A stretch of 64,000 nucleotides of DNA, from NCBI GenBank assembly GCA_038496675.1, contig CM076660.1:16516608-16580607 (forward strand), given 5' to 3'. Positions within the stretch are counted from its first letter, which is position 1; every line of letters begins with the position of its first letter. Shown one piece after another: positions 29,401-42,600 of the stretch. A model generated the notes under the pieces. It worked only from the letters and a program-made list of their open reading frames with translations, was not told the DNA's origin and did not search any database. Origin of the DNA: Rachycentron canadum. Lineage: Eukaryota > Chordata > Actinopteri > Carangiformes > Rachycentridae. The position numbers and the translations under genes were made by a program.

Positions 29401-32400
29401 CCATCCTTGCACACACACTCACACACCATCTTAGTTCACATTAAGCCCCTGTCAGAATCCAGTACCTCTTAACAGGTTGTATGTTTAGTGCATGTGTACC
29501 ATCATTTTTGATGTCACTGTATTTTTTTTTAATAGCACAAAATATAATAACTTACAACAGACTTAGGAAAGAGGCCAACACAGTAACATAAAAAAAAATG
29601 ACTGTAGGTTGGAATTACAACACAGAAAACAAAACATGGCACAAAATAAAACTATAAAAAAGCAAAAAATGTAGGTATAAATATAGTAACAATAGTAGCT
29701 CAGGTAAACTGAGTTCTGTTTGTACTGTAGGCATCCAAAGTATGGTTATTTTAGTGTATGCACTGAACAGGGTAATGACAAAAATAAAAAATATTTACAA
29801 AATAATAGTAAATAAATGTCTGATACAAATCCAGATACAATAGATTAAAGTGGGGGTAACATTCCTAACATATCTTCTTAAAGGGCTAAGAGACATATTC
29901 ACAGGGGAGGGTCCATTGAGTCTGAAAGAGAAAGTGAATGAGAGAAAAGAACAGGTTTAAGAGCAGATTTTGGCCCAACCGGGAGCTTTAGCCCGATAAG
30001 TGAGCTCCTGTGTTGAGTTAATTGGCCTGCTAAACATAAGATAGGTTTATGGTCCTGCATGCAAAAAAAAAAGTGTTTGCCCTGGGACTTTTTTGAGTAA
30101 TGATTTCTTTGCAGAAAATGAAATTCAAATAAGGGAGCTTGGGGAGGACGAGCCAGGAATTTTTGTTTCCTTTATAAGCACTGTGTGGTGTCTTCTGGAT
30201 GCGAGTGTATTCTGCAAATCTCGTGTGGCATAGTTATGATACTGAGCTAATGCATGTATCCTAATTTGTATGTGCGGGACCTTCATTTTTTTTTTATTGG
30301 ATTTGCTTGGTTGCAGTTCACATCATGTTATTGGCTCTGGTATGCGCTTGCAAAGAAGCACAGGGCCCACTGGACCTCGTGTGTAAGTGTGAGTGTGTAT
30401 GTTTGTGCGCGTCTTTTCGATCTATCTGACCAGCTACTATACGTGAGCTGCACATATTGGTTTTTCAGCGGAGCAGCTGTTTCTCCTGCAGCTTTCAGTC
30501 TCTCCAGACAACAGCCCTGTAAGAGCAAGGGGAGAAGAGGAGGAGGGGGAGGAGGATAAGGGGAGCTGAGGGGTTGGGGTTGGGGGGGCTGGATAGAAGC
30601 ACAGAGGTAGGGTGGAAGGAGAGGTCAGGAAAGAGATTGTTAGAAAAGTCAAGGATTTCATATCTGCTGGGATTGGATGATAGGTTAGCTTTGGGTATTT
30701 ATTACAGTTATACAGTATATTTTCAAGTCAGTGCTCTTGGATATTTTAGTCAAAGAAAGAATTGTATTTGAGTTGAAATGAGTGGTTTTAAGCACTGGGA
30801 AACATTATGAACTCTGGACAGTGTAATAGATGCCAGTACTTATTTTTACTACTTACTCTTGGAATAATTTATTTTAGTGTGGTTTCAGTCGAAAGTGCCA
30901 CAGAACCATAATTCCAGCTTCTGTCTCTCTTTTTCCATTTCAGTATTTACATATCATTGACATGGTCTGATGAAATACCTACAGTATGTAATGAATAAGA
31001 GCCTGGGCAGTCACTTTTGAGGTTGATGCTCTACCTTTCTTATTTCTTTTTAAAATGTGACTCTTCTAGAGTAGGCCACTGTACCTACATGAGATACATG
31101 AATAAGTAACTGATTAAATCATTTGTATATTATTTATAATTCATGGGTTCCAATATAAGACTTTATGGTGTTCTGAGGATACTTAAGGCTCAAATAGACT
31201 GTAAACCACCCAATCAGTGACATTCACTTTTTACTGTTTAAGTAGTGTGTATGAAAAATCCAAACAGTTGCTGACTTTGCTTTTCAGATGCAGAACTTTA
31301 TTCTATAAATTGAAAACTGTTTTTTTTTTCCTATGGTTATTTTGGCTAGTAGCCAAACACTTTATCACTTTAAAGGAGGTATTTGTTAGTTTTGCTAAGA
31401 GCTGTTTACTTTCCAGACTTGCTGTGATCTTCAACCATCATTGCATTCAGAAGGCAAGAACAAAACACCCTCTGAGCAGCAACTACTTGCTCAGGGGAGA
31501 CCGGAAGCTATAGTAATTTATCGCATATTATGCCGGGGCTAGTTAGCATGCTAACCACAGTAGAAAACGAAAAGGTTGCTTTCCACCATTGGAGACAGTG
31601 AAACTTAACACATAGCTCCTTTAACCATATGGTAACGTGTGATAGGCTTTTAACATTTTTCTAAGTGTTAGTGTAATTCCATGTTGGCTAAAGGAATAGT
31701 TCAACCTAATCCCAATCCCTTAAACCTCATTACTGTGAGGTTTCCAGGCAAAGACTCCAAAAAGTCAAGAAATTGGTCAATAATAATAGGGGTGTAAGAC
31801 TTCATTGACTACACTGATGTATTGATTTATATTCCTATAATCCAACTACATCGATAGGCACAAATTGTCCTTTACAGGGGATGTATATCAATATAAAATT
31901 GAATTGCACATTGTATTTTAGTGCGACAAACTTAATATGAATGTAGTTTTCAGCACTGTTAGTTTTTTTTTAGTTGAGAAATGTTCAATGTTACTCTGAT
32001 TCACTTTCCCTGTGTTTGACAATGCATAATGTATTTGCCAACTTACCAACTGTTGTTTCCTTGTTTATATATATATATAATTATATAAAAATATATAAAA
32101 TGAATTTATCCCTGATTCTCTTACAAGAAATCCTCACCTGCACTGTCCAGTATTTAACAGTAACAGTAACACCGGTTGAATTTTTTGCCAAAAAAGTGTT
32201 ACTGTATTTCAAGTCATTGAATCCTGTCGTATGTGCAAGATGACAAATAACACTTTTTGAATTGTATCAGAACCATGGAAAATGATACGTATCATATTGT
32301 TGTAAAAACGTATTGATACACCCATAGCACATAACCATCCTCAATGGCCACAACTAGCCATTTTTACACTTTGCCGTTTCCGCCTGTTTCCAATCTTTGT

Positions 32401-35400
32401 GCTACCACAAGCTAAGTGGCTGCTGGTTATAGCTTCATATGTAGCATCAGATGTGACAATGGTATCAGTTTTCTCATCTGTTTTCTTTCCTAAAATGCCA
32501 AAATATTCCTTCAAACCTTTTCTCAAAGATGAATCATTTCTGACACAAGACAATACATTTGGGCAACAAAGGCCTATTCTACTGAATCTGAGTCTACTGC
32601 TGAAAAGACAATGTGACATGTCTGTCCATTTCATTTACTCACAAAGAAAACTGTATTTATTATACAGTTGGAAGCTTATTATTCTCATCAAGTTTAAAAC
32701 CTACTGACTGTAAGAATGCTAATAATTGATTCCCAGAGCCAACAGCAACTTACATGTCATGCCATGTTTCCCTGTTTTCATTTGTGTTCTCCTTTTATGT
32801 AATATGAAGGTTTTAATAGATTATAAAGCATATGAAAACATAAAACATGTTAAATGAATGATGTGGAAATTTCAAAGTGTTCGATTCTTCATAAAAACGT
32901 AAACTAAAACAGTTGGCCTCTAAACAAGCACTGGGATAAGACGATTGCTAATTGTATTTCTCCAATATAATCTGTTTTGGAAATAGAAACATGCACAGCT
33001 GTTGTCTGCTTTTGTCAAATCTTAGCTATAACTGATATTACACCATCAATGCAGTGTGCTGATGTTGACTTTGGGACATGTAAATGATTGCAGTACCAAA
33101 ATAGCTGTACAGCTGGATCAGCGGTATGTAAAAGCACTTTGGATACAAAATGGAGTAACGGGGGGTTAGGTTTTACTACGGTGACGAAAGGTGTCGCCAG
33201 CTGTCTCGTGTGATGATGTCGTATGATAAGGTTACTGTGCATGCCCCATCCCACCCCTATCCATGGGGTCAGATTGTCTTCCTTTTTGGTCCAGTTGGAC
33301 TCTACAGAGAGGATTATTGGAGCTCGGCTGCAGTAGGCCTTTCAAGCTCTGGCTCAGGCACCAGAGGACTAACAAAAAGTCAGACACTGTCAGATCCAGG
33401 GTAGGGAGGCCAAGGGCTGATGCTTTGAAGTAAGCTATGAGATTCTCATCTGGAGGGATCAGATGGAGGGAGAAAAGAAGACAGTGCGAGGTGCAAAGCT
33501 CCAGCTAAACAGGCAAGCTGGGCTGACTTCAGGAGTTGTGGAGGTGGGTTTCACTGTCATGAATGGCTCTGACTCAATGAAATCCTGTGAAATTCAAGTT
33601 TATACAACTTCTGAAATAAACAAGTATGATTTGAGAATAACAAGGGAGACATGGTAACATGCAAAGCCTTGAAATACTGATTCTAGAGGGGAAAATAGGA
33701 GGGAAAACAAGATTATGGTAAAGTAGTAAATTTAGCTGTTTTTGAAATCGACAAAGATACAGGGGAAATATTAATGATCCTGTGGTGATTGTCCTCTGCA
33801 TAATTCTTCAAGCGTCCTTAAAATCAGGCCAGTCATCTCAGGATGTCTACATTTTATTAATCAGCCTGCAATGTTTAAAAATGTATGTATCCATCAAATG
33901 TCATTCCTCATTCTCCCTGTCCGTGGAGCCTGGTTTTTGTAAACGCCACAGATGTAAGGGATTTCAGGTGATACACAGATGTCTGCAACATCACCCCTAT
34001 TCTCCATCACAGCAGATTGTCAGGATATGTGTACAGATAAGAAGAAATTATGTGAATTATGCAGATGACAAGAAAAGACACTAATGCAAGAAAGCAGGTA
34101 GACCTGAAGACTCTCAAAAAACTGGAAAGAAGTTTAGGTTTTTTAGCATGTTTTAGGTTTTGAAAGAAAAATACAGTACTTACATTTGGGTTTGGTTGTA
34201 TGGTTTTAAGTTAGGCATGCATAATTTTCTATTATAACATAATAAGCAGATACATTTTCCCTCCTAAGAATATAAACAGTGCGTTTTTCAAACACATGTT
34301 CTGCATTATTTGTGTGCTTACCCAGCACAACAGCATAACATGCACAAACCAGGCATCTTTGCCCTGTTCAAATACATAAACATGCACATTATGAGAAAAT
34401 TCTTCACTAACCTTCATAAGCTTCTTCTGCTTTTAACCCCTATCTCTTCCTTTATTTCTTACACTAACTAAGGCTATCACCGAAAATAAATCTTTAACAA
34501 GGGGGCTTGAGGAAGTAGTCCAGGCTTTCAGATCCTGTGAAGACATTTGGATCTTGCAAGATTGTAAAAACAGATGTGTAATGTGATTGCTATTGGAATT
34601 ATAAGATAGGATCAGTCAATCAATCAACATGCACTCTCTCTCTCGCTCTCGCTCTCTCTCTCTCTCAAACACACACACATATACACACACACACTGTACA
34701 GGAAATCGTGATGGTCTCACTTTCTTCCTGTCTGAAGTAACCTCAGCCATGTTTTTGTGTCCCATGAGGAATGCTTTTTATCATGTGACATGGTGGTGTT
34801 GGCGGCGGCAGGGATTGGGGGAGGGTGGGGTGGCTGGGGGGGCGGTTGGGTCACACAGCTGTTTCCCATCAGCACTCAGTCAGCTGCAGTCAGCCAGTCG
34901 CAAACCCCTGCTCAGAGGATCAGAGGGGCAAAGCAGCGGACTGGAGCTCAAAGAGTTGCGGGGGCCAAAACACATCCAATCAGAAGGTCATCCCAATTTG
35001 TTCTCCCACATCCACGGTGCTCATCAGGCGTCTCAGGACTGCTTGCCCAGTGTTATGTACAAATCTGTATCCAGAGGTGAACGGGTTGCCACCATCTGGG
35101 AGTGATTATGCCTTTTCCTCATTGTTTCCTGTCTTTTCACCCCAACCCAGCTCCACTGAGTTCTGCTATTCAGCTAGCTCTGTGTTGGCTCAGCTCCCTT
35201 GGCTTGTTCAGGTTCTAAGCCCCCCCATGTAATTTAAGACTGGGAATGCTTAACAGCAGTCACTCATGCACAGGCGTCTACATTAGCACATGTTGTTCAC
35301 CTCATCAGGAACAGGATTCTGCTCAGTTTTATGCAACAAAAGTTTTCATTCAACATGAGCACCTCTCTCCCCACCCTCTAGCTTAATCTAGCAAATTATT

Positions 35401-38400
35401 CTTCTTTGAAGTCACCTTTTTTTTATTTACATTATTCAGACTTTAGAATCCCCTGGCATTAGAAATGCGTTTCTCCTTGAGGCTGTACAGTGAAGACTTT
35501 TATATAGGTCGATGGTAGAGACAGAAAGGATCTGCCTGTGACCACGAGAAATCACACTTCACACGCTTCTTGGAGTGGATGTGAGTTTGCTTTGTATCCA
35601 GTTCAGATCCTGCCTGCATGCTCTTCTTCGGTACATTGTGGTGGAAAGATGATAAATTGCTGTGGTAGCTTTCTGCTGCCTGCCATCTGGATCTCACCTG
35701 CTGCTTCGTAGCAGTGTATCTTTTCACCTTATTGTCAGCCATCAGGACAACCAGCCTCCTCAGCAGCAAGTCTAAATAGTCCTTACCTGACCCCTGTGAG
35801 ATTCTATCAGTTATATTATAGTGGTGAATTAATAATTCATCTCATCACAATGAAGGTGTTTTGGGTGTTTGCTGCTGTGATGATGAAGGTGTGATGGACA
35901 GAGCTGGAACACAAGTCTTTAGTGCTTCTAACTTAGTGTGTTCGACATCAATTGCACAATATCCTGCTGTTCAAATGGATGTAGTCTTGAGAGCATTGTT
36001 AGGTGACTAACAATAAGACTGATCGTGGCTTTGTTCCACACACAAAGATGGTGACAATTATGGTTATTGTGCGTTTCATTACCACGTGAGGAACAAGAAA
36101 ATGATAGATAACTCGGGGAAAAAAAACTAAATAATGAATAAAAAGCGGTTTCCCTGGTCTCTGACATTTAAAACAGCATAAAGGATGTCACAACTTCTGA
36201 ACTCAGAAGCTATAAAATTCCCAGTCTTGTGAAAGCTTTGAATGCCACATCAGTCAGTCATGGAAATGAGCTCCTCTCATTGACACAGTAAATACAACTC
36301 CACATAAAGGCACCAAAATGAGCAAATATTATGTTTTGTCGTTGTCAAATCATGGTTAAAAATCATTCAATTCTATCCTTCCTATGCTTTTTATTGTGTG
36401 TGTTGCAGTTTTACGTGACGACTTCAGGCAGAACCCAGTGGACGTCATGGTTGCAGTAGGTGAGCCCGCAGTGCTGGAGTGCCAACCGCCCCGTGGGCAC
36501 CCTGAACCCACGATCTCGTGGAGGAAAGACGGAACCAATTTAGATGACAAAGATGAACGCATCACAGTAAGAGATGCCATGCTAAGCTTCAACATAATAG
36601 GCGCTAATTATTACTAATAATTTCTTCAGTTAATTGTCTAGTTAATGAAATGCCAGAACATGGAGACAAATGCTTGTTCCAAGGTCCGAGAGCTGAAGGT
36701 AACATATTCAAAGTGCTTGTTATGTCCAAGAAGTCTAAAACTGAATGATATCCAGTTGATATGTGACTGAAACTATAAATCAGTTAATTTTCAGCTCCGC
36801 TTTTTCAGAGTTTCAGCCCCAATTTTTACTTTTAATAACTAATTTACTTTTTAATTACTTGACCTAGTGCAAGACTAAATACTCACAATTGGTTGATACA
36901 GTCACATTCAACAGCATACAAGGTAAACCTTTGAAATTTAGTTGCCCTTTTTGGAAAGATAAAGAACCAGTTACCTCTCTAACCTTATTTTGAAGTGTGG
37001 AAGAGTAAGCATGTTAAGTCCAGATCTATTTGTGGTCACAATGGTAACATCATCTTTATTTGTGCCCACTCAAAACTGAAAATGCCAGGTGAAAACATGA
37101 CAATGCATCAGAAACAGACTGAGTGCATATTATCCTGTTTTATACGACTCTTGGCAAAAATACAGACCTACCAGGAAAGCGGGCGCTAGCGTTGCCATAT
37201 GAGCGTTAGCATGGTATTAATCTGATATATTAAGCTGTCATGTGGCATGCACTACACAGCAGTGATTTTCTTTTTATGTATTTGTATAAACTGAATTGAT
37301 TTTGTGCCTGGTGAGTTAGGAAAGCAAGAACATGCTTCTCATTCCTTTCACTCAACCATATAGCCAGGTTTGATCAACTCACATGATTTTCTCCATGCGT
37401 GTGTGTGTGTGTGCTTTGTTTATTTGAATGTCTGTGCTTGCTCCCGGGGACACACCGGAGAAGATTCAAAGCTCATGTTAGTGCAGAGTGACAGGTAGAG
37501 TCTCTCTGGGGGACTGTGATGGACAGAGCAGCTATCTCTGATTTAAGGAGAGGCATGGATCAGAGCTGGGGGAAGGCTCCTCTGAGGGAAATACAAAGGC
37601 TGCTTTTTGCTTTGTACTTTCTGCGTGCCTGTCTTTGTCCTCCCTAATCATCTTTTCTATATGGAAATATGTCTTAGCCAGGAGAGTTCACTCAAAGACA
37701 TCACTTACTATACAAAGACCAAAGAGTCTACTGCAAGTGATTCATAACTACTTTCAGTTTTTATGAGTGTTCCCCATCATTTATTAATATTGATATGTAG
37801 ATAAAGTGTTGACTTAATTCTTAAGGACAATTTTTAGATGGTTCTCATGCATAAGTATGATTTATAGATTTTAATTCAAATACTGAATATCTTTACACAG
37901 AAAAATGCATGTATATCACAGAATAAGCAGCTTGAGACTGTGTGTGCCTTTAGGGCATCCGGGGCTATGTGAAGGGAAAAAAGAATATAGTGAAAGAGAG
38001 CAGAGATGAAAGTTGAGGTTTCAGTGTCCAAGATGGAGGATAGACAAACCACATTTGGATTTTCTTAGCAATGGAATTGCTGCTAAAAAGGAGAATTGGT
38101 CAGTGAAGGAAATAAGAAAGCTCTTAGTTTGCTCTCTAATCAGCTGCTAAAGTCACTAGTGCAACTGTATTCACAGCAAACAGTTACGCAATAGAAGTAT
38201 AACATTAGTCAAAAGAATGATTATCGTCATTTGACTTCCTTGATAATACATTACTTCACACTGCCACAAATATTGACATTGGTTCAAGGCCCAGTGAATC
38301 TAGGACACAAATCTCTTTATCCAGGGTCCAGTTGGACTTCATTCACCTTGATTTAATATGCATTACATGAAAATATCAGTGCTTACCATATGAAATGAAA

Positions 38401-39578
38401 AACTACAGTATGGCAAAGATTATGAGCCAATAATGTATTAATGCACTGACATTAAAGTCATTACAAAAAACCTTTGATTGTATGTCTACACATCAGAGAA
38501 TCATAGATTTGCCTAATTTGTATTTACTGCTATATCCTGCAACATTTTGTTTTGTTTTAATTTCATATAATCATCTTATCTTTCATGGGCAAATAAGCCA
38601 CGGAAAAGCTATGAACTATATTCAACAATTTAGAGAAGCTAAACTCATGTATTGTATTTGAATATAATTATTTTTTTCAGTCCAATAAAATGCTCTAAAA
38701 TACTGTTAATGTCTGCTGAAACACACAGAATCATTCATTGAATACTTCAGTGGCTGAATCTGCAAAATCAGTTCCCAAACTCCTCCACTTTCTTCTTGTG
38801 TTTACTAGTGGTTGGCATTGTGTATGAAAAGTACATACAACCACAACTCACACCACAGTTTGTTAAATCGTCCTCTCAGACCCACATCATTTGCAGCAGA
38901 TCTGGAATGTCAGCCATAGTTAGGCCTCTCTTAGTTGTTATTTATCTGGTGGATAGTGTGAGATGCTTGTGGTGGAAGGTTAGCCTGGAGGAGGATGACT
39001 AATAAATGAAAGGCTGTCGGTTTCATCCTTGCAGCAGCAATTTAATGATGTATTCCATCTGTGAGCTGGTGAGTGGTGAGTGCCCACCAAGCAAGGTGCT
39101 GTCTAGCATGATGCTGAATCCCCTGCCTCCTTTATGGACACGGCACCGTAGGCAGCCTTGACCTCTGACCTCTCAAAAGAGCTCTGCAATTAAAGGCTAG
39201 ACTACAGGATAGCAGTGTGTGTCCCTAGCCCTAGACACACACACTGCTATCTTAAATCATAATAAAGGGGCTGAAAGTTTAATTGAAGTTGATGCCTGGA
39301 AGAAGCTTTTTAGACATTTGGGTGCGAGGGAATGGCCTTGTTTTTGTGCTGTGGTCTTCAGATCTGTATGCTCCTCCACTAGTTTCACATCTCCTCACTG
39401 CTGCTCTGGTATCACCTCTAACACTGGGTATCTGCAGACTATCAATAGAGTAGCTTGCATTCAAAGCGCCATAAAGACAGCTACCTTGGTCTGTGGGGGC
39501 GTATGGTGGAGAGGATATGAAAAGACTGAAAACAGCAATGAGAGCATATATCTTCCACCTCTTTGTTGTGTGTGCATA

Positions 39579-39663
<85 letters not shown>

Positions 39664-42600
39664 ATGTGCATATATCAGTAAAGAGAAGCTAACAAGTTTG
39701 GGAAAGGCAAAGTATGGTGACTGAACATCTGAGGAATTAATCTACAAAGCTGTGATGTCTTTGTTCCCAGGGTTCTGTGCTTATGTAGCACTAGATATGA
39801 ATTATGTAATTTTATAATGGATGACCTTCTGTGCAGCCTGAAAGGCAGTGCAAATTCTGTTCTTTAGGTAAATAGATGCATACATATATACATGAAACTA
39901 CTTTTTATCCATAAAGTGCATAAAAGTGTAGCCAACTTTATATTATCAAATGGAAGATGTGATTATATGTGGGTGACATAAACACACTTACAGCTTTAAC
40001 TTTAGCTGTGGAACATTTTATTACAAAATGTACAAATGCTGGGCAGATTATTTACACTCATTACGGATGTGCCACACTCGGTAACTTGCGCACACATAAG
40101 GCTAGTAAGGTCTTGTGCAAATACAGCTGTGCAAATATTGTGTTGTGCTTTCTTTTAGATCCGCAGTGGCAAGCTGATGATCACCAACACCAGAAAGAGT
40201 GATGCAGGGAAATATATCTGCGTCGGAACTAACATGGTGGGCGAGAGGGAGAGCGAGATCGCCGAACTCACTGTGCTGGGTAAAATTTGCAGCGTTGTGA
40301 TTGCATTGTACATACCAGTGCTTCAGTTTGTACCCTCTCAGTTCTCTGTGTGAGGTCTTTGTCACTGGGGTATAATAACCCATTAATTACGTTGATTATG
40401 CGGGACTACCATCCAATCTGCCAGCTGTGCAGTGCCTTCCAACTAAGCATCTGATGCATCCGGTGCTACAACCTCTCAAACCTTTCAATACAAGAGCTCC
40501 CCATGCTACCTCTGACAGCTCCTACCCCAAATCCCTGCTTCCAGCCTCTATTCTCCACGCCCCCCTTTTTATGTTGCTAACATTTCCCATCAGAATAGAG
40601 CTCTTATCAGTATCACACAGTTCATTGACCTTGGTAAAGGTTGGGAGTATACAGTATAGTGCCTCGTGGAGCCGTTCAAGGCTATGAGAATAATCCTGTT
40701 GAATGCAGAAAGAGGTCGAAATGCATTGTTCTACAGGTTGTGCATAATGAATGACTTTGGAGACTATCAGAGGATTATCACTAGAATACAGAATTAAATT
40801 TGCAATATGAGGTTGATTTTGTGTATATTGCCAGATTTTCTTCAAGTATGATGCCTACTTTCTGGAGATCAAAGGTTAAAGTGATTTTCAGCCTAGTCAA
40901 ATGTTACTTTACAAGTTATTGTATCTTAGTGCTGTAAGTACCTTGCTTCAGGAATATGTTATTGTAATACTTTACAAACCAAACTGAACTTAATCGCTAG
41001 ACAATATCCCATGAGCTATACATCTCATTTATGTTATTTCAGCTGTAGTTATAGTCTACATGAGCTATAGCTGTTACATTTTTTAAAATATTTTTTCGTA
41101 AGAATAGACAAGTAAATGCTGTAATCTATGAGAGTATAATATAAAAAAAGATGGCAATCACAAGACAATTATATTGATATGTATATTGCTTGCTCTTGTG
41201 CTGCCCTGCAGAGCGCCCAACCTTTGTGAAGCGACCCAGCAGTGTGGTGGTGTTGGCAGATGAGAGCGTGGAGTTCCACTGTGTGGTTCAAGGAGACCCT
41301 GTTCCCACTATCCGCTGGAGAAAAGATGATTCTGACCTGCCGAAGGGCAGGTAATGCACAAAGGGCCTCTACGTATAGTCACTCACCATGCAAACATGGT
41401 ATTTCAACTTTTCCTTTCATCTCTTGATTATGTATGTCTGTCCTGCCTCCAGATTTGAAATCCTAGAGGACCATACCTTGATTGTTCGTCAAGTGACCTC
41501 TTCAGATGAGGGTTCCTATACATGTGTGGTGGAGAACATGGTTGGGAAGTCTGAAGCATCCGCCACGCTCACTGTACACGGTCAGTACAACCTAACCCTC
41601 ACATGTAAAGTTCTCTTTTCCTGATAACACACTCTTCTCTATGCAATGTATACTTCACACACTTTTTTCCAGAGCCTCAGATTGCCTTTTCATAGATGAA
41701 GTATTTGCAAAACAGCTATTTCTGGCCTAACTGGCCAGAACTAATGCTGTCTTGTAGTGTCACAAATTAGCAGGCAGTGACTTTTCCCTTGTTTTTTATC
41801 GAGACCTGGTTGTTATTATAGTGCCTTGGGCTGTTTCTCTCAACACACTAGTGACACGAATTATATCTGGTCTATTTGTGATCTTTTGTGTTTCTTTTTA
41901 CTTCCTGGTAGGAGGTCACATAGTGTCTGCAGCAGTCACCAGTTTTAGATTAAAAGCACATGTAACATTGCAGCAGTTTGTTTACAGTATGTTTCATTGT
42001 AATGTCATGTTTAAACTGAGCATCCAAAGTAAATGCCTACACGACCAGAGAAAATGAATTCATTTGGTTCAAGTTGTCCTGCCACAATGACACCCTATAG
42101 TTTTTTAATCAGTCACAGGAAATGAGCAGTAAGGCACCTCTCATAGTTGCACACATAGGCCCATATCTATACACATAAACACACACACCCACGGCAGTGA
42201 CACAGTGGGTGACACAGACTATAAGGACAGTACGACTTAATTAAAGATAAGGGAGGGTTGGTTACATGCTGGGAAATGACATGGTTCCAATTACATTGTC
42301 TTCCTCTCCCTCAAAAACCTGAGAAAACAGGCGTCATGGGGGTCCAAAGCTAATTTGGGCAGTGAATGGAGAAGGGCAGGAATAACTGGCAGATGTGCAG
42401 TAGTAGTTGTATTATGGAGGCAAATAGAGAGCTATCTAAGAAAATGCATGTTTTATGATTTAATAAAAAAAAAACTCTCTTACTTAACCTGGCTAGTTCA
42501 ATCATAGCTGTAGCCTTAACCACAGAATCATTTTTACTGACTTAGAACATTTGGTTGATATTAAACAGTTGCCATTTGAAACAACTGCAGCAGGCCAAGG

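Larger units (their letters stand above)
2254..36408 (+). other. 34-kb intron between Ig1 and Ig2 exons
   Basis: This is the largest intron in the window. Very large introns between the 5' exons are usual for ROBO1 and ROBO2. I find no convincing exon or other gene on either strand. It contains microsatellites (5581, 13019, 15899, 26384, 34632), decayed repeats (4640, 6261, 20976, 31371, 31787), G-rich tracts (22150-22260, 30560, 34811) and several homeodomain-site-rich stretches that could be enhancers. The remainder shows nothing I can name. Confidence 0.85.
36567..40158 (+). other. Intron within Ig2
   Basis: 3.6 kb without further exons. It holds a MITE-type repeat (36604-36800), a near-perfect hairpin (39208-39251) and a long GT microsatellite (39585-39661). 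The rest shows nothing recognisable. The acceptor is TTTTAG at 40153-40158. Confidence 0.85.

Noticed and set aside
34629..35232. Overlapping + strand open frames of 107-158 codons
   Set aside because: No homology that I recognise; the region is G-rich intron with simple repeat at one end, and three frames are open together.
39279..39692. Open frames of 130-157 codons on both strands
   Set aside because: They run through the GT microsatellite (poly Cys-Val or His-Thr) and owe their length to it.
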